The notes under the pieces are model-generated. The model was not told where the DNA came from and did no database searches. It was given only the letters and a program-made list of their open reading frames with translations. A DNA stretch of 5,736 nt, from NCBI GenBank assembly GCA_902494465.1, contig CABUTH010000124.1, positions 1 to 5,736 of the forward strand, given 5' to 3'. The stretch is from an uncultured Collinsella sp. GTDB lineage: Bacteria > Actinomycetota > Coriobacteriia > Coriobacteriales > Coriobacteriaceae. A program made the translations under genes and the position numbers. Shown piece after piece: positions 1 to 5,267 of the stretch (position 1 is its first letter; each line of letters starts with the position of its first letter).

Positions 1-225
1 CAGGGGCATAAAGTTGCATGAAAAGGCGGACTGACGGCCTTTGGTGACCGTGCCGACGACCATTTCGAGCGGAATATCCCGCAGGCCGACGCTCACTCGC
101 TGACCTAAGGGGAGCTGAGCAACCAAGCTATCGAGGTCCGTAAGGTATGGATGCTCGCTTTGGCTAATGGCGCGACGGCGTCCCTGCTCGCCGCGCTTGC
201 GTGCTTGACGATAGGCCTCTTCCAT
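1..225 (-). CDS. N-terminal part of a ParB-like / BMP-family substrate-binding-type protein (partial, 3' end outside window)
   Basis: The frame opens at ATG (223-225), has a purine-rich Shine-Dalgarno (GGGAG in 234-240) about 8 nt upstream, and stays open for 75 codons to the window edge. The protein starts MEEAYRQARKRGEQ, is very basic at the N terminus, and continues through SEHPYLTDLD, VGLRDIPLEMVVGT and a KGRQSAFSCNFMPL segment. From memory of the family, this order (HPYLxxLD, then xGLxDIPLxxIVGTxTxGR, then FxxNFMPL) is the N-terminal ParB-like region of proteins annotated as BMP-family ABC transporter substrate-binding proteins in Clostridia and Coriobacteria. There is no signal peptide, which is usual for that group. 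Coding is supported by the start, the ribosome site and the GC-rich third positions. The family is a recollection, not a search result, and the function remains unknown. Confidence 0.7.
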   Translation of the reverse strand, partial: MEEAYRQARKRGEQGRRRAISQSEHPYLTDLDSLVAQLPLGQRVSVGLRDIPLEMVVGTVTKGRQSAFSCNFMPL

Positions 226-280
226 GGTGTCTACTCCCTTAGTCGTTTAAACAACGATATGAACCATGGTACCACGAATG

Positions 281-320
281 AAAACCACTACAAAGATGCC
301 TGTCCCCTTTGCGGTGGTTT
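281..320 (-). repeat. REP-like hairpin element, copy A, at the mscS stop codon (possible terminator)
   Basis: An imperfect palindrome: arm 282-295 pairs with 307-320 (13 of 14 positions including one G-T wobble), leaving a loop that contains CCTGTCCC. It begins AAAACC (281-286), carries CCTGTCCC at 299-306 and ends GGTTT (316-320). Copies at 1330 and 1385 share this layout. Read on the minus strand, the stem is followed by TTTTCATT, so it could act as a weak intrinsic terminator for the channel gene. The TAA stop codon of that gene (319-321) lies in its outer edge. Confidence 0.7.
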
Positions 321-1086
321 AGGCGATGATGGGGGCGATGGCGCGGATGCAGGCGTCGGCTGCCGTGAAAGTAGTGCTGTCGTCGCTGACGATAAAGATG
401 ATCTTTCCTTTGATGCCAAAGTCGCCGATTTCGCTAAAGAGTACGTAGGGCTCCTTGTCAAAGCCCGAGATGGGCGAGACGGCCGTTTTGGTTGCGCTCG
501 TGAGCTCGTCTGCCAGCACGTCAAGGGAAGCCCACTTAGACGTGTCCTTTACGGCAACGGGCACGGCCACGCGCCCAAAGGGCATCAAATGCACGAGCGT
601 GTTCTTGGAGATGTTGGAATTGGGCACAATGATGGTCTGTCCACAGGCATCCTCAATCGTTGTATGGCGCCAAGTGATGTCTTGGACCACGCCCGACACG
701 CCGCCGACCTCGATATTGTCGCCGGGTTTGATGATGCCCATAAAGGTCACCTGCATGCCGCCGATAAGGTTTGATAACGTGTCCTGAAAGCCGAGCGAGA
801 TGGCGATGCCGCCGACGCCAAGAGCGGCGACAAGCGCGTTTGCGTTAATGCCAAAACAGTTGTCGAGGATAAAGCTGCCGCCAATCATCCAGATGACGGC
901 GCGCGCGATGTTGATGAAGATACTCGATGCCGGAAGCGGGTTATCGTCTCGGTTAAGCAGATGGTTCAGGGTCTTGGATACGACCTTGGCGGCGACGGCG
1001 GTGCCTATCGCCAAGATGACGGCCCAGATGATGTTGTGGACCCACCGTTGCTCAAAGAAATGAAGAATCGGCTCAAACAATTCCAT
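319..1086 (-). CDS. MscS-family small-conductance mechanosensitive ion channel
   Basis: A 255-residue integral membrane protein that should open on membrane tension and release solutes during hypo-osmotic shock. Hydrophobic segments lie near residues 18-36, 56-76 and 83-112. The last is the pore helix: ALVAALGVGGIAISLGFQD then TLSNLIGG is rich in small residues, as in Escherichia coli MscS TM3. The beta domain follows with IKPGDNIEVGGVSGVVQDI and the family hallmark TTIEDACGQTIIVPNSNI (about 142-159), then a C-terminal alpha/beta domain. The length is close to E. coli MscS (286 residues), with a short C-terminal tail. I chose the ATG at 1084-1086 because AGGAGG (1097-1102) lies 10 nt upstream. 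The frame stays open a further 60 codons upstream, see 1087-1266. The gene ends in hairpin copy A. Confidence 0.9.
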   Translation of the reverse strand: MELFEPILHFFEQRWVHNIIWAVILAIGTAVAAKVVSKTLNHLLNRDDNPLPASSIFINIARAVIWMIGGSFILDNCFGINANALVAALGVGGIAISLGFQDTLSNLIGGMQVTFMGIIKPGDNIEVGGVSGVVQDITWRHTTIEDACGQTIIVPNSNISKNTLVHLMPFGRVAVPVAVKDTSKWASLDVLADELTSATKTAVSPISGFDKEPYVLFSEIGDFGIKGKIIFIVSDDSTTFTAADACIRAIAPIIA

Positions 1087-1266
1087 GTAGGGAAAACCTC
1101 CTAATGATCGTTCAACCATGATACCCACCAAGAAGCCCGTCCGATCAAATTCGGACGGGCCGATAACTTGAGATGGGGTGGCCGCGGTGGCGTAAGCTGG
1201 GGCGCCGGCGAGCACGCCGGCAAGGAGTGCGGCGGTCAAGGCGAGACGGGGAAGAGAGCTTCTCGT
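1087..1266 (-). other. In-frame signal-peptide-like segment upstream of the channel gene, lacking a canonical start
   Basis: The frame of the channel gene continues upstream without a stop to a TAA at about 1312-1314. Its early part reads RSSLPRLALTAALLAGVLAG followed by APAYATAATPSQ: basic start, hydrophobic core and an AYA cleavage-like site, with GC-rich third positions typical of real coding sequence. There is no ATG at its head. The only well-placed codon is ACG (1264-1266), 7 nt after AAGGA. A TTG at 1237-1239 has no clear ribosome site and would cut off the basic end. It may be a start lost by an ATG-to-ACG change, a rare non-AUG start, or the remnant of an exported-protein gene fused to the channel leader. 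The AGGAGG used for the chosen channel start lies inside this segment. Confidence 0.4.
1135..1160 (-). promoter_or_regulatory. Perfect 10-bp hairpin in the leader of the channel gene (possible attenuator or terminator)
   Basis: GCCCGTCCGA (1135-1144) and TCGGACGGGC (1151-1160) are exact complements around a 6-nt loop. On the minus strand the stem is followed by TTCTTGG, a weak U-rich tail, and ends 48 nt before the channel start codon. It could end or attenuate transcripts entering from upstream, or fold the leader RNA. If the upstream signal-like segment is translated, the hairpin lies inside coding sequence. The stem is seen directly; its role is inferred. Confidence 0.5.
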
Positions 1267-1329
1267 GGCAGTTTCCTTAGTCCTTAACCAGTAGTTCCTG
1301 CTGACGCTGGATTATCGACATAATATGCG

Positions 1330-1369
1330 AAAACCGCCGCAAGGGCGCCTGTCCCTTAGCGGCGGTTTT
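1330..1369 (-). terminator. Strong intrinsic terminator of the ABC operon; REP-like element copy B
   Basis: Arms AAAACCGCCGC (1330-1340) and GCGGCGGTTTT (1359-1369) are exact complements. An inner AAGGG (1341-1345) / CCCTT (1353-1357) stem with one bulged base leaves the 7-nt loop CGCCTGT. On the minus strand the stem is followed by TTTTCGC. It lies 53 bases past the ATPase stop, so it probably ends the importer operon. The stem is flanked by A and T runs on both sides and could also work on the plus strand. It shares the AAAACC / CCTGTCCCTT layout of copies A and C. Confidence 0.8.
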
Positions 1370-1384
1370 GACGTTTGCGCAGAT

Positions 1385-1424
1385 AAAACCTGCCAAAATA
1401 AACCTGTCCCTTTTTGGTAGGTTT
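1385..1424 (-). repeat. REP-like hairpin element, copy C, at the ATPase stop codon
   Basis: AAACCTGCCAAAA (1386-1398) pairs with TTTTGGTAGGTTT (1412-1424) over 13 positions; the single exception is a G-T wobble on the plus strand, which becomes a C-A mismatch on the minus strand. The loop contains CCTGTCCC (1403-1410). It lies 55 bp from copy B, start to start, and the ATPase stop codon (1423-1425) falls at its edge. On the minus strand it is followed by TTTTATCT, so it may be a first, weaker terminator ahead of copy B. Confidence 0.75.
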
Positions 1425-2217
1425 AGCTCAGCAGCATGCGGTCGTTGGCGAGCTCGCCGCCTGAGACCTCCTCGAACTTCTGCAGCAGGTCGGCTACGGT
1501 GAGCGACTTCTTCTCATCGCCCGCCACGTCGTAGATCACGTGGCCTTCGTGCATCATGATCAGACGGTTGCCCAGACGGATGGCGTCGTTCATGTTATGC
1601 GTGACCATGAGCGTGGTCAGGTGGTTCTCGTCGACGATCTCCTCGGTCAGGTTGAGCACCTTAGAGGCCGTCTTGGGGTCGAGGGCCGCCGTGTGCTCGT
1701 CGAGCAGCAGCAGGCGCGGCCTGGTGAGCGTGGCCATCAACAGGGTGAGTGCCTGGCGCTGGCCGCCCGAGAGCAGGCCGACCTTGGCGTTGAGACGCGT
1801 GTCCAGACCAAGGTCCAGGCGCTTGAGTAGCTCAACGTACTCATCTTTCTCGGCCTTGGTGACGCCCCACGAAAGGCCGCGACGCTGGCCGCGACGCTTG
1901 GCGAGGGCCAGGTTCTCGGCGATTTGCATGTCGGCAGCGGTACCGCGCATGGGGTCCTGAAACACGCGGCCCAGGTACTTGGCGCGCTGCGACTCGCTCA
2001 GGCGCGAGATGTCGGTGCCGTCGAGCTCAATAACGCCCGAATCGAGCGGGTACACGCCGGCGATCATGTTGAGCAGCGTGGACTTGCCGGCGCCGTTGCC
2101 GCCGATCACGGTTACAAAGTCGCCGTCATTCAGGGTGAGGTCGACGCCGGTGAGCGCGCGCTTCTCGGTGACGGTGCCCTTGTTAAAGGTCTTCTTGACG
2201 TGCGAGAGCTTAAGCAT
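1423..2217 (-). CDS. ABC transporter ATP-binding protein (COG1101 type, importer ATPase)
   Basis: A 264-residue cytoplasmic ATPase that would power the adjacent permease. All core motifs are intact: Walker A GGNGAGKST (39-47), Q-loop in VFQDP (Q87), signature LSGGQ (149-153), Walker B LLLLDE (169-174) with D-loop AALDPK, and switch histidine VTHN (H207). The opening MLKLSHVKKTFNKGTVTEKR and the long insert after the Q-loop (ENLALAKRRGQRRGLSWGV) resemble ATPases that accompany binding proteins of the TrpX / COG2984 group. I chose the second ATG (2215-2217): the GGGGG run in front of it (AAGGGGG, 9-nt spacer) is well placed, whereas it abuts the first ATG (2224-2226). The gene overlaps the permease by 8 bases, which suggests translational coupling, and ends in hairpin copy C. 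Confidence 0.93.
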   Translation of the reverse strand: MLKLSHVKKTFNKGTVTEKRALTGVDLTLNDGDFVTVIGGNGAGKSTLLNMIAGVYPLDSGVIELDGTDISRLSESQRAKYLGRVFQDPMRGTAADMQIAENLALAKRRGQRRGLSWGVTKAEKDEYVELLKRLDLGLDTRLNAKVGLLSGGQRQALTLLMATLTRPRLLLLDEHTAALDPKTASKVLNLTEEIVDENHLTTLMVTHNMNDAIRLGNRLIMMHEGHVIYDVAGDEKKSLTVADLLQKFEEVSGGELANDRMLLS

Positions 2218-3133
2218 CTGCCTCATCCCCCTTCGTGTAGGAGCTGCGGAGCTTATAGCGCTCCCAAACCACGGGCACGCACAGGGCCACGGCGACGATC
2301 ACGGCGGAGAGCAACTTCATGTCGTTGGCGTCCATGCCCAACTGCAGCACGATGGCGCGGATAAGGAAGTACACCACGGAGCCAAAGACGGCGGAGGCAA
2401 GACGGACGCCAAACTGCGTGAGGCCGCCGGGCAGCAGACGGCCGAGCACCTCACCGATAACAATGGCGGCAAGACCGATAACGATGGCACCGGTGCCCAT
2501 ACCAATGTCGGCATACTTCTGGCTCTGGCAGATGAGCGCGCCCGAAAGGCCGATGAGGGCGTTGGAGAGCACGAGGGCGATCATCTTGGTGGAGTTGGTG
2601 TTGACGCCCAGAGCGCGGATCATGTACTCGTTGTTGCCGGTGGCGCGCAGCGCCGAGCCGATCTCGGTGCCAAAGAACCAATACAGGATGGCAACGATAG
2701 CCACGGCGAGCAGGATGCCCAAGATGATGGCAACGGTGGACTGCGGCAGACCGGTCATATTGCTGACGGCCGAGAATACGGTGCCCTTGGCAAGAATGGG
2801 CGTATTGGACTTCCCCATGATGCGCAGGTTGATGGACCACAGGCTGATCTGGGTGAGGATTCCGGCGAGAATCGCGGGAATCTCGAAGACGGTGGTCAAA
2901 ATGCCCGTGACGGCACCCGCGATGGCGCCGGCGCACATACCGGCCAGCACGGCGAGCAGCGGGTCGACGTTGTTATTGACGATGAGCACAGCGCAGACGC
3001 AGCCGCCGAGGGCAAAGCTGCCGTCGCAGGTCATATCGGGAATGTCGAGCAGGCGGAACGTGATAAACACGCCAAGCACCATAATGCCCCAGAGGACGCC
3101 CTGCGAAACGGCGCCCTGCAATGCAATGAGCAT
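2210..3133 (-). CDS. ABC transporter permease (BPD_transp_2 / COG4120 type)
   Basis: A 307-residue, very hydrophobic membrane protein that would form the channel of the importer. It opens with MLIALQGAVSQGVLWGIMVL and the RLLDIPDMTCDGSFALGG segment characteristic of this permease group. About eight to nine hydrophobic stretches follow. The cytoplasmic coupling motif is GTEIGSALRATGNN (155-168), the EAA-like loop that contacts the ATPase in branched-chain-type permeases. A basic hydrophilic tail (RYKLRSSYTKGDEADA) ends the protein. The start is well supported: AGGAGG (3142-3147) lies 8 nt upstream of the ATG (3131-3133). The gene follows the binding-protein gene after 203 bases and overlaps the ATPase gene. 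In Streptococcus the same gene set transports aromatic amino acids (TrpXYZ); the substrate here is unproven. Confidence 0.92.
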   Translation of the reverse strand: MLIALQGAVSQGVLWGIMVLGVFITFRLLDIPDMTCDGSFALGGCVCAVLIVNNNVDPLLAVLAGMCAGAIAGAVTGILTTVFEIPAILAGILTQISLWSINLRIMGKSNTPILAKGTVFSAVSNMTGLPQSTVAIILGILLAVAIVAILYWFFGTEIGSALRATGNNEYMIRALGVNTNSTKMIALVLSNALIGLSGALICQSQKYADIGMGTGAIVIGLAAIVIGEVLGRLLPGGLTQFGVRLASAVFGSVVYFLIRAIVLQLGMDANDMKLLSAVIVAVALCVPVVWERYKLRSSYTKGDEADA

Positions 3134-3237
3134 GCTTCATACCTCCTAGGATAGGGTGGACACGTGATTCACCATAATAACGGTAACAATGCATAGAAGA
3201 GCTGCGGACAGACGTTTTGTTTTACCTGAAACAAGCA

Positions 3238-3266
3238 GGGCGGACGCCGGTCTACAGCGCCCGCCC
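3238..3266 (-). promoter_or_regulatory. GC-rich hairpin between the binding-protein and permease genes
   Basis: GGGCGGACGC (3238-3247) pairs with GCGCCCGCCC (3257-3266) with one mismatch around a 9-nt loop. On the minus strand it is followed by TGCTTGTTTC, a poor U tract. It lies 70 bases past the binding-protein stop and 105 bases before the permease start. A stem here could stop part of the transcripts or protect the upstream mRNA from 3' decay, so that the binding protein is made in excess, as is common in ABC importers (inference). The rest of the 203-base gap shows a good ribosome site but no convincing promoter. Confidence 0.55.
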
Positions 3267-3310
3267 CTGTGGCTCAGATATTGAATAACGCGGCTAAAGC
3301 GCGAGCACGG

Positions 3311-3351
3311 GCTCTAGACGCATGCCGCGTATAGCATTACGCGTCCAGAGC
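3311..3351 (-). promoter_or_regulatory. Hairpin spanning the stop codon of the binding-protein gene
   Basis: GCTCTAGACGC (3311-3321) and GCGTCCAGAGC (3341-3351) pair over 11 positions; the one exception is a G-U wobble in the transcript. The 19-nt loop contains the TAA stop (3337-3339). An alternative inner CGCGT/ACGCG stem is also possible. There is no T run after it, so it is more likely an mRNA-stabilising or processing structure than a terminator. Confidence 0.45.
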
Positions 3352-4317
3352 GGAAAGGTCGATGCCCAGGGCCTCGGCCATCTCGTCGTTCTTGACGACG
3401 ACCAGGTCTTTGCTCGAGAGGTGCTTGATCGGCATGTCTTCGGGCTTGGCCTCGCCCTTCAGGATCTTGACGGCCATCTCGCCCGCGGCGTAGCCCAGGT
3501 CCTCATAGTTGATGGAGAGGGTGAACAGGCCGCCGGCCTTACACATGCCCTCCTCGCCAGTCACGAAGGGAAGCTTGTTCTCCTTGCAGATCTGGCCGAC
3601 CTGCGAGGCGCCCGCGGCGATGGTGTTGTCAGTGGGGGAGTACAGCGCATCGACCTTGCCCACGGCAGACTCGACGACGGACTGAATCTCGTTGGAGCTC
3701 GAGACGGTGAAATCGGTGTACTCGAGCCCCAGCTTGTCGAGCTCCTTCTTGGCGGCCTTGATCTGGACGTCGGAGTTGGACTCGGCGGTGCAGTAGAGTA
3801 GGCCGACCTTTTTAATGTCGGGCAGGACCTTCTGCATCATCTCGAGCTGCTCGGCGACCGGGGTGAGGTCGGAAGCGCCCGTGACGTTGGTGCCCGGCTT
3901 GTCGTTGTCCTGGACCAGGCCGGAGGCGGCGTAGTCGGTGATGGCACAGCCCACGATGGGGATATCGGCCGTGGCGCCGGCGGCAGCCTGCGCGGCGGGC
4001 GTGGCGATGGCATAAATCAGGTTGACGTTGTCGCCCACAAACTTGTCGGCAATGGACTTACACGTGGACTGGTCGTTCTGGGCGTTCTTCTGGTCGATCT
4101 TGACCTTAAGGCCGCTCTTCTTGATGGCCTTGACGAAGCCGTCGTTGGCGGCATCGAGCGCGGAGTGCTCGGTGAGCTGCAGAACGCCGATGGTGTAGTC
4201 GGAACCGGCGGCAGCGGAGCCGGAACCAGAGTTGCCGCCGCATCCGGCGAGCGGGGCGAGCGCGAGCAGGCCGGCGGAGACCAGAAGGCTCCTGCGGCTG
4301 ATGGTGATGTCCTTCAT
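3337..4317 (-). CDS. ABC transporter substrate-binding lipoprotein (ABC_sub_bind / COG2984, TrpX-like)
   Basis: A 326-residue lipoprotein that would capture the substrate outside the membrane and deliver it to the permease. The signal is MKDITISRRSLLVSAGLLAL with lipobox LAGC (Cys26), then a Gly/Ser-rich linker. The SRRSLL segment resembles a twin-arginine signal. The mature part follows the family pattern: YTIGVLQLTEHSALDAANDG, NAQNDQSTCKSIADKFV, LIYAIATPAAQA, TGASDLTPVAEQLEMM, VGLLYCTAESNSDVQIKAAK, LYSPTDNTIAAGA, PFVTGEEGMCKAGGLFTLS and NYEDLGYAAGEMAVKIL. The chosen ATG (4315-4317) has GGGGG 7 nt upstream; a TTG further upstream would only add a non-signal-like extension. This is the first gene of the importer set and lies directly downstream of the WYL regulator gene. 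The substrate could be an aromatic amino acid by analogy with TrpX, but no ligand-specific residue was identified. Confidence 0.93.
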   Translation of the reverse strand: MKDITISRRSLLVSAGLLALAPLAGCGGNSGSGSAAAGSDYTIGVLQLTEHSALDAANDGFVKAIKKSGLKVKIDQKNAQNDQSTCKSIADKFVGDNVNLIYAIATPAAQAAAGATADIPIVGCAITDYAASGLVQDNDKPGTNVTGASDLTPVAEQLEMMQKVLPDIKKVGLLYCTAESNSDVQIKAAKKELDKLGLEYTDFTVSSSNEIQSVVESAVGKVDALYSPTDNTIAAGASQVGQICKENKLPFVTGEEGMCKAGGLFTLSINYEDLGYAAGEMAVKILKGEAKPEDMPIKHLSSKDLVVVKNDEMAEALGIDLSALDA

Positions 4318-4331
4318 ATCATTACCCCCAG

Positions 4332-4407
4332 TATAAAAATGGCTGGAAACACTGCACTGGGACAAAGTGCAAGTGGAACTATAGTAGCGCTGATGTCCAT
4401 TTTTACA
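4332..4407. repeat. Interrupted 11-bp inverted repeat bracketing the importer promoter
   Basis: TATAAAAATGG (4332-4342) and CCATTTTTACA (4397-4407) are complementary at 10 of 11 positions, centres 65 bp apart. One arm covers the candidate -35 box, the other lies just upstream of the ribosome site. It could fold in the DNA or RNA, or mark two protein sites; this is inference. Confidence 0.4.
4353..4371. promoter_or_regulatory. Operator-like palindrome near the transcription start of the importer operon
   Basis: TGCACT (4353-4358) and AGTGCA (4366-4371) form a perfect 6-bp dyad with a 7-bp centre, 19 bp in all. It falls just downstream of the start point expected from the candidate promoter, a usual place for a repressor site. 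It could equally be a small 5' RNA hairpin. Confidence 0.4.
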
Positions 4408-4408
4408 A
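4381..4408 (-). promoter_or_regulatory. Candidate promoter of the importer operon
   Basis: On the minus strand TTGTAA (4403-4408) is followed after 16 bp by TACTAT (4381-4386), each matching the sigma-70 consensus at 4 of 6 positions. An overlapping TATAGT (4378-4383) is an alternative -10 box with a 19-bp spacer. The transcript would start near 4374, about 57 bases before the lipoprotein start codon. This is a weak match that may need an activator. Confidence 0.35.
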
Positions 4409-4435
4409 CAGCCTGGCGGGTTTTTTAATACAGAA

Positions 4436-4468
4436 TCGGATGGGCGGTACGGGTAGTCGAATGGGCGG
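4436..4468. repeat. 12-bp direct repeat spaced 21 bp, upstream of the importer promoter
   Basis: TCGGATGGGCGG (4436-4447) and TCGAATGGGCGG (4457-4468) match at 11 of 12 positions and start 21 bp apart, two helical turns. They lie between the regulator stop codon and the candidate promoter, 28 and 49 bp upstream of its -35 box, where activator sites are often found. Protein binding is inferred. No terminator for the regulator gene is visible in this gap. Confidence 0.5.
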
Positions 4469-4477
4469 CGGAGGGTC

Positions 4478-5263
4478 TTATGCGGCGGAGGAGGCGTCGT
4501 CCTCGTCCAGGGCGGCGAAGAGCTTCTTGCCGTCGAGCAGGCGCGTGCTGACGTTTCTCATACGGGCGATCTCGACGGTGCGCAGCGTATCGTCGGTGCC
4601 TCGGGCGTCGTAGACCGTTCCCAGCAGATACGAGATGCCATCGCGCTGCCTGATGGCAAAGGGACGGAGTGTCATCCGTGCTGCTTCGGTTTCGCCGCGT
4701 GTCGTGACGCTCGAAATATCAAAACTCACCGTGGTTCCGTGGTCGATGGCCTGCTCGACGAGCTCGCACGTGTCGATGCGCTTGATGGGCGTGCGTGTTG
4801 CCTTGGTAGCCTTGCTGCCTGCGCTTGGAACGGGTTCGGGTGTATCGAGGTAGCCGCGAACGTCGGCACTCGCCATGGCAACTAAGTGCTGCGCCATGCT
4901 CTTGCGGATAGCGATAGGCGTGGAGCGGTTGCGCATGACCATACCGTGGAGCCGGATGATCTCTTCGTCGGTGAGCGGGCGGGTAAGAAGTTTGTAGCCC
5001 ACGCCGCGTTTGTACTCAATTTCGTATCCGGCATGGCGAAGCGCGGAGATGGCGGTGTAGATGCTGCGCCGCGCCGCCGAGATGGGCATGCGAGCGGGGT
5101 CGTCGGGATGGGCGAGGCGCCGGATCAACTCATCGGTAAGCATGGCCTTGTCCTCGCCGGTGTTTTCGCTTAATAGTTGCAGGATGCGAACGGCGCGATA
5201 GGCTGCCATCGAGGCGGCGCCCCTCGTCGTGGTGTCGTAGGTTTCAACAGCGGCTTCGGTCAT
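4478..5263 (-). CDS. WYL-domain transcriptional regulator (winged-helix N terminus)
   Basis: A 261-residue cytoplasmic DNA-binding protein. Residues about 19-92 form a winged-helix region (AYRAVRILQLLSENTG, then AARRSIYTAISALRHAGYEI and EYKRGVGYKLL, typical of a recognition helix plus wing). A helical middle part follows, then a linker rich in Ser, Lys and Thr (about 143-160). A C-terminal WYL-like domain spans about 165-245: TTVSFDISSV, MTLRPFAIRQRDGISYLLGT, YDAR and LRTVEIARMRNVS. The signature is degenerate: the WYL triplet is replaced by SYL within ISYLLG. WYL domains bind small ligands or nucleic acids. I chose the ATG at 5261-5263 because AAAGGA lies 10 nt upstream, while a GTG three codons earlier is too close to it. 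Its place in front of the importer genes suggests it may control them (inference). Confidence 0.85.
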   Translation of the reverse strand: MTEAAVETYDTTTRGAASMAAYRAVRILQLLSENTGEDKAMLTDELIRRLAHPDDPARMPISAARRSIYTAISALRHAGYEIEYKRGVGYKLLTRPLTDEEIIRLHGMVMRNRSTPIAIRKSMAQHLVAMASADVRGYLDTPEPVPSAGSKATKATRTPIKRIDTCELVEQAIDHGTTVSFDISSVTTRGETEAARMTLRPFAIRQRDGISYLLGTVYDARGTDDTLRTVEIARMRNVSTRLLDGKKLFAALDEDDASSAA

Positions 5264-5267
5264 GGTG

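Noticed and set aside
1237..1239. TTG as the start of the channel protein, giving 306 residues.
   Set aside because: It would begin inside the signal-like segment and drop the basic end, and no ribosome site precedes it; the ATG at 1084-1086 has AGGAGG at good spacing.
1277..1321. A 14-codon frame (MSIIQRQQELLVKD) in the channel leader that could be a leader peptide.
   Set aside because: No ribosome site precedes the ATG, and no run of regulatory codons is seen; probably chance.
1979..3154. Long open frame on the plus strand opposite the ABC genes, and similar plus-strand frames elsewhere (151-774, 3322-3801).
   Set aside because: They lie antisense to genes with clear motifs, have low-complexity His/Gly/Asp- or Arg/Pro-rich translations, and lack ribosome sites; high GC leaves such frames open by chance.
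4410..4426. A plus-strand terminator suggested by GCCTGGCGGG followed by six Ts.
   Set aside because: There is no matching upstream arm, and no plus-strand gene for it to end.
4318..4477. A T-box, tryptophan attenuator or other riboswitch ahead of the TrpX-like importer.
   Set aside because: No T-box consensus, no Trp-rich leader peptide and no terminator/antiterminator pair are visible; the gap holds repeats and a possible promoter instead.
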